From contig NZ_JANADO010000001.1 of the NCBI RefSeq assembly GCF_024199845.1, positions 2,790,001-2,854,000 of the forward strand: 64,000 nt of DNA. The letters are read 5' to 3'. Both the position numbers and the translations under genes were made by a program. The stretch is from Bradyrhizobium sp. CCGB12. GTDB taxonomy: Bacteria; Pseudomonadota; Alphaproteobacteria; Rhizobiales; Xanthobacteraceae. Under the pieces are notes generated by a model. That model saw only the letters and a program-made list of their open reading frames with translations. It did not search any database and was not told the origin of the DNA. Below, one piece after another: positions 1 through 9,499 of this stretch (position 1 is the stretch's first letter; each line of letters starts with the position of its first letter).

Positions 1-728
1 TGGAGCAGGTCGGTGATGTCCTTGATGCTCCAGTCGCCGAGACCTGCTTCGCGATTTGACGTGAGCGAAGGCGCGTACCAGTTCTGCATCGGGATCAGAC
101 CGCCCTTGAAGGCGTCCGATTGCGCGGTGCCGCCGAGCGCGTTGATCGGCGAATGACACATGCCGCAATGGCCAAGGCCTTCGACCAGATAGGCGCCGCG
201 ATTCCATTCGGCTGACTTCGACGGGTCGGGCTTGAACTCGCCCTCGCGGAAGTACAGCGTGCGCCAGCCGAGGATGAGCTGACGGTTGTCGTAGGGAAAG
301 CGCAGCTCGTGCGGCTTGTTCTTCTGGTTCACCGGAGCGATCGAGCGTAAATACGCGAAGATTGCGTCGCTGTCGGCGCGCGTGACCTTGGTGTAGGACG
401 CAAACGGCATTGCCGGATAGATCAGCCCGCCGTCCGGGAAGCGGCCGCTGTGCATGGTCTTGTAGAAATCGTTGGCGCTCCACTTGCCGATACCTGTATC
501 CGGATCCGGCGTGATGTTGGAGGTGTAGAGCGTGCCGAATGGCGTCGGCATGGCGCGGCCGCCGGCGAACAGGTGACCTTCCGGTGCTGTGTGGCAGGCA
601 GTGCAGTCGCCGGCACGCGCGAGATATTCGCCGCGCGCGATGATGTCGGTGGCCTTGTCTTGCGCCTGCGCGGCCGTGGTGAGCGCGGCGATTGCAAGAA
701 GCGTAATCGACAATTTCGAGCCCATCAT
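1..728 (-). CDS. Multi-heme c-type cytochrome, dehydrogenase subunit type (3' end outside window)
   Basis: The reading frame starts at an ATG-ATG pair (728) and runs off the left edge, so about 242 codons are visible. A Sec signal peptide ends near AAQAQ at residue 23. Two CxxCH heme sites are visible: CTACH at residue 42 and CGMCH near residue 187. The spacing and the phrases between them (FGTLYTSNITPDP, MPFASYTKVTRAD) fit the three-heme cytochrome subunit of membrane-bound alcohol, gluconate or aldehyde dehydrogenases (AdhB-like); the third heme would lie outside. It follows the 239-residue cytochrome gene by 8 bases, so the two are co-transcribed leftward. The dehydrogenase partner is not in the window. 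Family call is firm, the substrate is unknown. Confidence 0.85.
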   Translation of the reverse strand, partial: MMGSKLSITLLAIAALTTAAQAQDKATDIIARGEYLARAGDCTACHTAPEGHLFAGGRAMPTPFGTLYTSNITPDPDTGIGKWSANDFYKTMHSGRFPDGGLIYPAMPFASYTKVTRADSDAIFAYLRSIAPVNQKNKPHELRFPYDNRQLILGWRTLYFREGEFKPDPSKSAEWNRGAYLVEGLGHCGMCHSPINALGGTAQSDAFKGGLIPMQNWYAPSLTSNREAGLGDWSIKDITDLL

Positions 729-736
729 CCGCCTCG

Positions 737-1456
737 TCAGTTGGGCTGGCTGCCGCAGCCGAACGGCAGCGCGTAGGTGCCTTTCGGCACGGGGGCCGGA
801 TTGGCTGGTGCCGGCCACGTCGCGAGCCAGGCTGCAACGGCGGTAACATCTGCTTCCGTCAGATGTCCGGCGACAAGCTGCATGCAGTCAGGTGACTTTG
901 CCGTGCGCGTGCCGTAGCGCCAGGCGCCGAGCTGGGCGCTGACATAGGCGGCGCGGAGACCAAGCAGGCCAGGGATACCGGGCTGCATGCCCGTGAGCCC
1001 CGGACCATGGCAACTGACGCACGCCGGTATGTTACGACCGGCGTCGCCGCTGGTGGCGAGCAACGCTCCGAGCGCCAACACGTCCTTGCTGACCTCGCTC
1101 GGCGCCGGTGGCGGCAGCGGCGGGTGCTCGCTGGCAAAATATTCCGCCATCGCCTCCAGATATGGATCGGGCAGGAATTCCAGCAGGTAATTCATCGGCG
1201 GGTATTTGCGCCGGCCGCTGCGGAAGGCGAGGAGCTGGTTGTAGAGATAGCCGGCCGGCTTGCCGGCAAGGCGCGGGAAATAAACGTCGCTGGTGCCTTC
1301 GCCCTTGTTGCCGTGGCAGGGCGTGCAGGCCTCGACCCGCGCCGCCATGGTATCGGGCGGCTGGTTGGCGAGCGGTTGGGCGGCCGCGCCATCAAAGGCA
1401 GCCAAGGTGGCAATGGCGGCTGCCAGAGCAGTGGTGCGAGCGAACACTCTCGTCAC
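737..1456 (-). CDS. Diheme cytochrome c (c4-like)
   Basis: 239 residues with a signal peptide ending near FDGAAAQ. Two CxxCH motifs, CTPCHG near residue 43 and CVSCHG near residue 145, each open a class I cytochrome c domain, the tandem layout of cytochrome c4 or c553 proteins. FPRLAGKPAGYLYNQL is typical of that family. It is a periplasmic electron carrier. It is the first gene of a leftward pair with the multi-heme cytochrome, and a FixK-type box lies about 70 bases upstream of its start, suggesting microaerobic expression. Its redox partner cannot be told from sequence. Confidence 0.85.
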   Translation of the reverse strand: MTRVFARTTALAAAIATLAAFDGAAAQPLANQPPDTMAARVEACTPCHGNKGEGTSDVYFPRLAGKPAGYLYNQLLAFRSGRRKYPPMNYLLEFLPDPYLEAMAEYFASEHPPLPPPAPSEVSKDVLALGALLATSGDAGRNIPACVSCHGPGLTGMQPGIPGLLGLRAAYVSAQLGAWRYGTRTAKSPDCMQLVAGHLTEADVTAVAAWLATWPAPANPAPVPKGTYALPFGCGSQPN

Positions 1457-1518
1457 CCTCCAGAAAGCAGGACCGGTTGATTCCGGATCACAACGTAGGG
1501 GAGGATTATTGCGCCAAT

Positions 1519-1532
1519 TTGATCTTGCGCAA
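1519..1532 (-). promoter_or_regulatory. FixK/FNR-type box upstream of the cytochrome operon
   Basis: TTGA-TCTTGC-GCAA fits the 14-bp FixK2 consensus TTG(A/C)-N6-(T/G)CAA known from Bradyrhizobium. Its centre is about 69 bases upstream of the cytochrome start at 1456. If activation is class II (centre near -41.5), transcription would begin near 1484 with a leader of about 28 bases. The match is direct; the function is inferred. Confidence 0.5.
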
Positions 1533-1689
1533 GTTCAGGCACGGAGATGACGTTTGGTCGCGGTCCCTGCATATGCAATCCCGATCGAATTGGACAAAAC
1601 TTGCGTGCTTCTTGAAATCGAAACATACCGCTGCGCTCTCGCGGCAGTTCTTGCCCGAGGCTTGCGTCGTGATGTCGACCCTCTTTGTC

Positions 1690-2300
1690 AGGGCGCAGGG
1701 AAGACCGGGTGCCGGCCGGGCACCTACGGTCCACTGTGCGGAAGGTTGCGCTACAAGAGTTGCACAGCGGCATACAGGTGAAGCCAAACAACCGGCCTTC
1801 CCTGCGCAGTGGTTTGACGGCTTATGCCGAGTTCTCCCCGGGGAGCGATGCACTATTGCCCCCGTCGCCTTAGGGATGACTGATGCGCGCACCCGGTTGG
1901 GCCGCCACATCACCGAAAGACTTGGCGCACAGACCCCGGGCGCCAGGACGACACGGTTTTGCCGTACGCTGATAGCGCCGTTCGTGTGCGCGCCGCGATC
2001 GCTCACGGTCTCCCGCCCTGCGATTGCCCGTCGCGCCGATGCTGCCTGCGTCCACCGCAGCTCATCCCGCGTATGTGACGATCGCGATACGCCCCTCTGA
2101 CCGGGATGAGGTAGCGCACGAATACGCCAAAGGCGAATTTCGGTAAAGGAGAATATTTTCGCACGCGGCAATTGACCCGTCGGCTGGGTGTTTTGCCCGA
2201 CGGGCAGCACAAGGCCTTGTAGGATGGATGGACAGCCCGCATGTCCGGCGCGCAAACCAGAATCGAACTCCGTGCCCTTGTGGGTGACAAGTGCAGTTTG
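1690..2300. repeat. Probable dispersed Bradyrhizobiaceae repeat; otherwise empty stretch 1457-2429
   Basis: No convincing gene is present between 1533 and 2429; frames are open on both strands but carry no recognisable domain. Two pieces match what I recall of a dispersed repeat in Bradyrhizobium and Rhodopseudomonas: the GGCCTTCCCTGCGCAGTGG block near 1795-1815, and the CCGTCGG...CCCGACGGG palindromic block near 2178-2205. Translations of such copies are often annotated as hypothetical proteins. Boundaries are approximate and copy number was not checked. Confidence 0.5.
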
Positions 2301-2429
2301 TGCCAAAACACTCTTGGCTGACGGAACACCCCTTGCTGTCCGCGATACACCCAATTCAGCTGCATCCATTGAGGGATTCAACCAGAATACGAGCCGGGCG
2401 CGGGGGCTTTTGTACCTGGACCGAGGGAC

Positions 2430-2609
2430 ATGGGACGCTGGAAGCAATCGTGGAGCGAGCAAGACCTTAGCAAGCTGAAGACACTCGCAGGCACCAAACC
2501 GATTGCCGTGATCGCGAAAGAGCTCGGCCGAACCACAGGCACGGTGCTAGCGAAGGCGATCGAGCAGAAGCTCCCTGTCATTCATCGGATCGAGCGTCCG
2601 GCACGGTAA
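2430..2609 (+). CDS. Small SANT/GcrA-like helix-turn-helix protein, 59 aa
   Basis: A 60-codon frame starting at ATG 2430. The product begins MGRWKQSWSEQDLSKLKTL and continues with PIAVIAKELGRTTGTVLAKA. A tryptophan-anchored first helix, a second helix and a recognition helix give the layout of small SANT/Myb-like or GcrA N-terminal DNA-binding domains, which are common as stand-alone small proteins in rhizobia. GGACCGAGGG just upstream could serve as a weak ribosome-binding site. Target and function are unknown. It sits alone at the right edge of the repeat-rich region. Confidence 0.55.
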   Translation: MGRWKQSWSEQDLSKLKTLAGTKPIAVIAKELGRTTGTVLAKAIEQKLPVIHRIERPAR

Positions 2610-2839
2610 TCGGGAATGTCACGCAGTATTCGAGCCTCTGGCAGCAGGGCAATGTCCGCGAGCCCCAGACCGAGCTTCGCTTCATCGTGGATTACACCGC
2701 GCTGTTCCCGGCCCCAGTGAATTGATCGGGCAGTCGTGATTCCCGGCTTTGACCGGAACCGCAGCGCCACCAGGCGCAGCGGGAGGGATCGTTTTTCGCC
2801 GCGGCGAGTTCTGTACGGATTGTCCGGGTTGGAGCCGCC
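2610..2839. other. Intergenic, mscS upstream region
   Basis: No complete gene. A start-less open frame, ending at TGA 2723-2725 with a plausible protein-like composition (LWQQGNVREPQTELRF), could be a gene remnant, but I do not recognise it. The ribosome-binding site of mscS (GGAG, 2830 region) lies at the right end. Confidence 0.3.
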
Positions 2840-3616
2840 ATGACCATCAACTTCGACACGCTGAAAGCGTCACTCGTCCTGTATGGGCTGAACGCGATCT
2901 ACGCGATCCTGCTGCTCGCGGTCGGCTGGTATCTGTCCGGCGCAATGCAGCGATTCGTCACGCGCGTCCTGAGCGTCACTCACCGCGTCGATCCGCTCGT
3001 CACCTTGTTCGTGGCCAGCGTCACGCGTTACGGCGTGCTGGCGATTGTCGGCATCGCCGTGCTCCAGCTCTTCGGCATCCAGACCGCGAGTCTTGTCGCC
3101 GTGCTGGGCGCGACGTCACTTGCCATTGGCCTCGCGCTCCAGGGCACGCTCTCCAATCTCGCCGCCGGCGTGATGCTGCTGTTGTTCCGCCCCTTCCACA
3201 TCGGCGACGACGTCGAGGTCGCCGGCAAGGCCGGGAAGGTGAAGACGCTGTCGCTGTTCATGACCGAGCTGGTCGCCGCCGACAACACGCAGATCCTCTT
3301 GCCGAACGGACAGGTGTGGGGCGCGGCCATCATCAATCACAGCGCCTATCCAGGGACGGGCGAGGTCAAGGTGACATTTCCGGTCAGAGCCGGATCGGTC
3401 AATGCGCTGGCCGACCAGATCTTGAAAGAGCTGCGCGCCGACCCCCGCATCGACGAGGAGGCCGCGCCCTCGGTCAATGTGTCGAAAGTGATCGCTGCCG
3501 ATCCAGCAGCGCCTGTCGTGGAATTGACGGTGAGCGCAAAGGTGAAGCCGTCCGATGCCGCTGCCGTCAAGCAGCGTGTACTCGATCACGCGAGTGCACT
3601 GCTCGCGGCGGCGTGA
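2840..3616 (+). CDS. mscS: Small-conductance mechanosensitive channel, MscS family
   Basis: 258 residues, slightly shorter than E. coli MscS (286). It opens with a membrane segment (LYGLNAIYAILLLAVGWYL), a second hydrophobic span near residues 60-80, and the pore helix VLGATSLAIGLALQGTLSNL, rich in Gly and Ala as in MscS TM3. The conserved LLFRPFHIGDDVEV turn leads into the cytosolic beta domain (LFMTELVAADNTQILLPNG). It forms an inner-membrane pore that releases solutes on hypo-osmotic shock. GGAG six bases before the ATG supports this start. The gene converges with the CinA-type gene, leaving 6 bases between the stops. Confidence 0.93.
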   Translation: MTINFDTLKASLVLYGLNAIYAILLLAVGWYLSGAMQRFVTRVLSVTHRVDPLVTLFVASVTRYGVLAIVGIAVLQLFGIQTASLVAVLGATSLAIGLALQGTLSNLAAGVMLLLFRPFHIGDDVEVAGKAGKVKTLSLFMTELVAADNTQILLPNGQVWGAAIINHSAYPGTGEVKVTFPVRAGSVNALADQILKELRADPRIDEEAAPSVNVSKVIAADPAAPVVELTVSAKVKPSDAAAVKQRVLDHASALLAAA

Positions 3617-3622
3617 GGCGAT

Positions 3623-4231
3623 TCACCCTCGCGGCGACCGCGGCGGCCTGCGCTTCACGGCGTGCCGGCGCGGCGAGCGGGTGACGCGGGGGCGCAGGCG
3701 GCTTGCAGCGGTGCGGCGCGGCTTGACCTGCGCTTGCGGGCCGCGGGCGAGATCCATCAGCATGCGCAGCGCCTCGACCACGGAGCGGGCGCGCACGGCG
3801 CCGCGGCCGATCGCGCCGAAACGATGCTCACGATGGATGATGCGGCCGTCGCGCGCGGCTGCGGCGAAATGCACGAGGCCGACCGGCTTGCCCGGCGTGG
3901 CGCCGCCCGGGCCGGCAATGCCGGTGATGGCAACCGCAAGATCGACATCGGCGCGCTCCAGAGCGCCGACCGCCATGGCGGTTGCGGTCTCCTTGCTGAC
4001 CGCGCCGAAATTGGTGAGCGTGCTCGCCTCGACCCCGAGCATCGCGCGCTTGGCGTCGTTGGAATAGGTGACGAAGCCGCGATCGATCACGTCGGAGGAG
4101 CCGGGGATGTCGGTCAGCGCGCCGGCAACGAGGCCGCCGGTGCAGGACTCAGCCGTCGCGATCGTCAGCTTGCGCATCCGGCACAAATCGAGCAGCGAGC
4201 GGGAGAGGGCACGTGCGTCGCTGCCGCCCAT
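3623..4231 (-). CDS. pncC: CinA C-terminal-type nicotinamide-nucleotide amidase
   Basis: 202 residues. The core ATAESCTGGLVAGALT, ...YSNDAKRAMLGV..., ...VSKETATAMAVGA..., AITGIAGPGGATPGKPVGLV is the stand-alone CinA C-terminal domain (PncC), which deamidates nicotinamide mononucleotide in NAD recycling. The last 40 residues form an unusual Arg/Pro-rich tail (VKPRRTAASRLRPRVTRSP) not found in typical 160-residue family members. It starts 3 bases after the ispDF stop, so the two are translationally linked and transcribed leftward, an arrangement I recall from other rhizobia. Confidence 0.88.
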   Translation of the reverse strand: MGGSDARALSRSLLDLCRMRKLTIATAESCTGGLVAGALTDIPGSSDVIDRGFVTYSNDAKRAMLGVEASTLTNFGAVSKETATAMAVGALERADVDLAVAITGIAGPGGATPGKPVGLVHFAAAARDGRIIHREHRFGAIGRGAVRARSVVEALRMLMDLARGPQAQVKPRRTAASRLRPRVTRSPRRHAVKRRPPRSPRG

Positions 4232-4234
4232 GGC

Positions 4235-5431
4235 CTAGACGCTCCAAGTCTCTTCGTTAAACGGCAGGCGGATGGTGGCGCTCGCGGTGGCCGCGATGCC
4301 TTCCTCGCGGCCCGTGAAGCCGAGCCGCTCGCTGGTCGTCGCCTTCACTGCGACGCGAGAGATATTCACGCCGGAGATCTCGGCGATGCGGGCGCGCATG
4401 GCGTCGCGCAAGGGGCCGATCTTCGGCCGCTCGCAAATCAGCGTCACCTCGAGATTGGCGACGCGGCCGCCACGCTGGGTGACGCGCTCGATGGCGTATT
4501 TCAGGAACTGGTCGGAGGAGGCGCCCTTCCACTTCGCATCGCTCGGCGGGAAGTGCGAGCCGATGTCGCCGTCGGCGAGCGCGCCGAGGATGGCGTCGAC
4601 CAGCGCATGCAGGCCGACATCGCCGTCGGAATGGGCGAGAAAACCTTTCGTATGCGGAACGCGCACGCCGCAGATCATGACGTGGTCGCCTTCGCCGAAG
4701 GCGTGCACGTCATAGCCCGTGCCGGTTCTGATGTCGCCGAGCTGGGCGGCAAGGCGTGCTTCCTCGCGCACGAAATCCTCGGGGGTGGTGAGCTTCATGT
4801 TAGCAACATCGCCTTCAAAGGTTGCAACCGTCAATCCTGCCCATTCGGCAATGGCGGCATCATCGGTGAAATCCGAACGCCCATCCTTCGCCGCGCGACG
4901 ATGCGCCTCGAGGATGACGTCGAAACGAAAGGATTGCGGCGTCTGCGCAATTCGGAGGCGCGCACGGTCCGGCGTGCCCTCGATATGACCGTTCTCGCCG
5001 GTGAGCTTGATCGTGTCGGTGACGGCAATGGCGGGGATCGCGGCGCCGGTGTGGCTCGCCGCGTCGATCGCACGAGAGATCACGCCTTCCGAAACAAAGG
5101 GGCGGGCGGCATCGTGGATCAGGACGATGTCGGGCTTGTGCTTTGCGAGCGCTTCGAGGCCGGCGAGCACGGAAGCCTGGCGGGTGGCACCGCCGTTGGC
5201 GGGCGGCTCGTGCTTGAGCCCCGCGACCGCGGCCGTGAACATGGCGCCGTCGTCGGGATTCACCACCGGCTGCACCGCCGACACGTCAGGGTGGCGGCTG
5301 AAGGCCTCCATGGCGCGATAGATCACGGGCACACCGCCGATCTCGCGATATTGCTTCGGCCCGCCCGCGCCGGCGCGCAACCCGCGACCGGCTGCGACGA
5401 GGACGACCGCGATGCGTTGTGATTTCGCCAT
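4235..5431 (-). CDS. ispDF: Bifunctional IspD-IspF of the MEP isoprenoid pathway
   Basis: 398 residues from ATG 5431. Residues 1-230 are IspD (MEP cytidylyltransferase): [20 protein letters not shown] nucleotide-binding loop, IHDAARPFV, and [10 protein letters not shown]. Residues 235-398 are IspF (2-C-methyl-erythritol 2,4-cyclodiphosphate synthase): [31 protein letters not shown] and [10 protein letters not shown] metal and substrate motifs. Fused IspDF is usual in alphaproteobacteria. The upstream in-frame extension was rejected because the conserved domain begins right after this Met. It is followed by the CinA-type gene and is divergent from dusB. Confidence 0.95.
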   Translation of the reverse strand: MAKSQRIAVVLVAAGRGLRAGAGGPKQYREIGGVPVIYRAMEAFSRHPDVSAVQPVVNPDDGAMFTAAVAGLKHEPPANGGATRQASVLAGLEALAKHKPDIVLIHDAARPFVSEGVISRAIDAASHTGAAIPAIAVTDTIKLTGENGHIEGTPDRARLRIAQTPQSFRFDVILEAHRRAAKDGRSDFTDDAAIAEWAGLTVATFEGDVANMKLTTPEDFVREEARLAAQLGDIRTGTGYDVHAFGEGDHVMICGVRVPHTKGFLAHSDGDVGLHALVDAILGALADGDIGSHFPPSDAKWKGASSDQFLKYAIERVTQRGGRVANLEVTLICERPKIGPLRDAMRARIAEISGVNISRVAVKATTSERLGFTGREEGIAATASATIRLPFNEETWSV

Positions 5432-5511
5432 AGGACTCAAATACTCAGTTGGTGATGAAGAGTCGGAGAGAGGGGTGATTTGACGGCATGCCTCTAGCAC
5501 GGCAGGCCCGC

Positions 5512-5531
5512 AAAAAAAGGGGGTTTCCCCC
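5512..5531 (-). terminator. Terminator-like hairpin in the ispDF leader
   Basis: On the minus strand GGGGG-AAA-CCCCC is followed directly by seven T residues, the form of a small intrinsic terminator. It lies about 80 bases before the ispDF start, so it would act as an attenuator for ispDF or as a stop for antisense transcripts from the dusB side. The stem has only 5 base pairs, so the call is tentative. Confidence 0.35.
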
Positions 5532-5605
5532 GATTGTGGGAAACAGCAATTTGCTGCACTGCACTTGAAAGATCTGCAGAACTGTCTAAACTGTAGGCAT
5601 GGCGC

Positions 5606-5634
5606 TTGACTGCACAAGAATTGTGCGCAAGATA
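5606..5634 (+). promoter_or_regulatory. Promoter of dusB-ntrBC with an NtrC box in its spacer
   Basis: TTGACT (5606-5611) and AAGATA (5629-5634) are separated by 17 bases. Within that spacer, TGCACAA-GAA-TTGTGCG (5611-5627) matches the NtrC site pattern GCAC-N7-GTGC exactly. An NtrC site across a sigma70 promoter predicts autorepression of the operon, as reported for rhizobial ntrBC operons. The expected transcription start, near 5641, leaves about 40 bases before the GTG start of dusB. Confidence 0.55.
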
Positions 5635-5681
5635 GATCGTGGCAGGTGCGATGAGGCCCCTGGCAAGTCAACGAGACCCCT

Positions 5682-6716
5682 GTGACCGGCTCGGCAGTAT
5701 CCGGCTCTAAGCCGTTGAAAATAGGCGATATTGATGTCGCCACTCCGGTCTTCCTGGCACCGATGTCGGGGGTGACGGACTCGCCGGTCCGCCGGCTCGC
5801 TGCCGAGCTTGGGGCAGGTCTCGTCGTGTCTGAAATGACCGCCAGCGATGAGCTCGCCAACGGTCATCGGATGTCACGGTTGCGCTGCGAAGCCACCGGG
5901 ATCGGGCCGCACGTGGTCCAGCTCGCCGGCTGCGAGACGCGTTGGATGGCCGAGGGGGCCCGGATCGCCGAGGCCGAAGGCGCCGACATCATCGATATCA
6001 ACATGGGCTGCCCAGCCCGTCACGTCACCGGCGGCCAGTCGGGCTCGGCCCTGATGCGCGACCTCGACCATGCCGTCAGCCTGATCGACGCGACGATTGC
6101 GGCGGTGAAGGTGCCGGTGACGCTGAAGATGCGGCTCGGCTGGGACGACCGCAGCCGTAACGCGCCGGAGTTGGCGCGTCGCGCGGAAGCATCAGGCATC
6201 AGGCTCGTCACCGTGCATGGCCGCACCCGCTGCCAGTTCTACAAGGGCGAAGCCGATTGGGATGCGATCCGCGCCGTGCGCGAGGCCATCTCCATTCCGC
6301 TCGTCGTCAATGGCGACATCACCACTTATGACAAAGCGCTCGCGGCGCTCGACGCCTCCGGCGCCGATGCCGTGATGATCGGCCGCGGCGCGCAGGGCCA
6401 GCCCTGGCTGCCCGGCCAGATCGGTCGCCGCCTGAAGGGTGGGGCAGAGGAAGCAACGCCCTCGCTTCAGACGCAGCTGCACTATGTCCGCACGCTCTAT
6501 GAGGGCGTCTGTGCGCTCTACGGCTTGCGCATCGGGCTCAGGCACGCGCGCAAGCATCTGGGCTGGGCGCTCGATGTCGCGGCGGATGTGAGCGACGCCT
6601 CGGGCGAGAAGCTGAAGGGGTGGCGTCAGAAGATCCTGACCTCCGAGGATCCTCGCCTCGTCCACCAATCGCTGCAAGAGGCCTTCGACGACTTCGCATG
6701 GAGCGCTGCTGCATGA
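5682..6716 (+). CDS. dusB: tRNA-dihydrouridine synthase B (NifR3)
   Basis: 344 residues with a GTG start. FMN-binding TIM barrel: [17 protein letters not shown] near the N-terminus, [20 protein letters not shown] with the catalytic Cys near residue 110, [18 protein letters not shown], and [11 protein letters not shown]...[11 protein letters not shown]. It reduces specific uridines in tRNA to dihydrouridine. In alphaproteobacteria this gene (nifR3) heads the ntrBC operon; here its stop overlaps the ntrB start (ATGA). Expression should follow the NtrC-box promoter upstream. Confidence 0.94.
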   Translation: MTGSAVSGSKPLKIGDIDVATPVFLAPMSGVTDSPVRRLAAELGAGLVVSEMTASDELANGHRMSRLRCEATGIGPHVVQLAGCETRWMAEGARIAEAEGADIIDINMGCPARHVTGGQSGSALMRDLDHAVSLIDATIAAVKVPVTLKMRLGWDDRSRNAPELARRAEASGIRLVTVHGRTRCQFYKGEADWDAIRAVREAISIPLVVNGDITTYDKALAALDASGADAVMIGRGAQGQPWLPGQIGRRLKGGAEEATPSLQTQLHYVRTLYEGVCALYGLRIGLRHARKHLGWALDVAADVSDASGEKLKGWRQKILTSEDPRLVHQSLQEAFDDFAWSAAA

Positions 6717-7882
6717 GCTCAGCCGCTGAACATCGCCGGCCGGCCGACAGTGACGCGATCCTGGACGCACTTCCCAATCCCGTGCTGATGATCGGGCCGG
6801 ACGGCAAGATCGTCGCCGCCAATATCGCGACCGAAGCGTTCTTCGAGATCTCGACGCAATTCCTGAAGCGGCAATCGCTGAAGGAGCTGGTGCCGTTCGG
6901 CAGCCCCTTGCTGGCGCTGATCGACCAGGTGCGTTCGTCAAACTCGCCGGTCAACGAATACAAGGTCGATCTCGGCACGCCGCGCATGGGCGGCGACCGC
7001 CAGGTCGATCTGCATGTCGCGCCGCTCACCGAGCGGCCAGGCCATATCGTGGTGATGCTCCAGGAGCGCACCATCGCCGACAAGATGGACCGCCAGCTCA
7101 CCCATCGCAGCGCTGCGCGCTCGGTGATCGCGCTCGCCGCCATGCTGGCGCATGAGATCAAGAACCCGCTCTCCGGCATTCGCGGCGCGGCGCAGCTCCT
7201 GGAGCAGCAGGCTTCCTCCGAGGACCGCATGCTGACGCGCCTGATCTGCGACGAGGCCGACCGCATCGTAACGCTGGTCGACCGCATGGAGGTGTTCGGC
7301 GACGAGCGCCCCGTGGTGCGCGGCCCGGTCAACATCCATTCGGTGCTCGATCACGTGAAGCGGCTGGCGCAGTCCGGCTTTGCCCGCAACATCCGCTTCG
7401 TCGAGGACTACGATCCCTCGCTGCCGCCGGTGCTGGCCAACCAGGACCAGCTCATCCAGGTGTTCCTCAATCTCGTGAAGAATGCCGCCGAAGCTCTGAT
7501 CGACGTGCCGGACGGCGAGATCCAGCTCACCACCGCGTTCCGCCCCGGCGTGCGACTGTCAGTCCCCGGTCAAAAATCCCGGGTATCCCTGCCGCTCGAA
7601 TTCTGCGTGAGGGACAACGGACCAGGCGTGCCGGACGACCTTCTGCCCAACCTGTTCGATCCCTTCGTGACCACCAAGCAGACCGGCTCGGGTCTGGGCC
7701 TCGCGCTGGTCGCAAAGATCGTCGGCGATCACGGGGGCATCATCGAATGCGAATCTCAGCCGCGTAAGACCACCTTCCGCGTGCTGATGCCGATGTATTC
7801 CACATCGGTGAAACATGCCGATCAAAGCAGCCGCGCCGACTCTGCCGGGAAGCCGTCGCCTGCGTCACAGGGGGCAAAATGA
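6713..7882 (+). CDS. ntrB: Nitrogen regulation sensor histidine kinase NtrB
   Basis: 389 residues from ATG 6713, which overlaps the dusB stop by 4 bases. Residues 12-120 form a PAS domain ([22 protein letters not shown]). The H-box [20 protein letters not shown] holds the phosphorylated His near residue 145. The HATPase domain follows, with [10 protein letters not shown] (N-box), [14 protein letters not shown] (G1) and [14 protein letters not shown] (G2). There is no membrane segment, so it is cytosolic. It phosphorylates or dephosphorylates NtrC according to nitrogen status through PII protein. Earlier in-frame starts lie inside dusB. Confidence 0.94.
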   Translation: MSSAAEHRRPADSDAILDALPNPVLMIGPDGKIVAANIATEAFFEISTQFLKRQSLKELVPFGSPLLALIDQVRSSNSPVNEYKVDLGTPRMGGDRQVDLHVAPLTERPGHIVVMLQERTIADKMDRQLTHRSAARSVIALAAMLAHEIKNPLSGIRGAAQLLEQQASSEDRMLTRLICDEADRIVTLVDRMEVFGDERPVVRGPVNIHSVLDHVKRLAQSGFARNIRFVEDYDPSLPPVLANQDQLIQVFLNLVKNAAEALIDVPDGEIQLTTAFRPGVRLSVPGQKSRVSLPLEFCVRDNGPGVPDDLLPNLFDPFVTTKQTGSGLGLALVAKIVGDHGGIIECESQPRKTTFRVLMPMYSTSVKHADQSSRADSAGKPSPASQGAK

Positions 7883-7891
7883 GGATTAGCG

Positions 7892-9334
<1,443 letters not shown>

Positions 9335-9499
9335 TTTTAGCCCCTCGCACCAATCATCCGCGTCGGTACGGCTGAGACCGCCTAAGCGATGAACACAGCA
9401 GAGCGCGAGCCTGTCGCGACCTCTGTCAGTTTTTTCGCGCCTGCCACCTTGTCTGCTGTTCCCTGGAATGCCATTATAGGTTGAGTATTGGCCGCCGGA

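Noticed and set aside
1108..2462. Long frames on both strands (330 and 318 codons) across the repeat region
   Set aside because: No domains, both strands open at once, overlaps a real cytochrome gene; better explained by repeat DNA of high GC.
3662..5422. 586-codon plus-strand frame opposite ispDF and the CinA-type gene
   Set aside because: Composition typical of the complement of high-GC genes; ispDF motifs are complete on the other strand.
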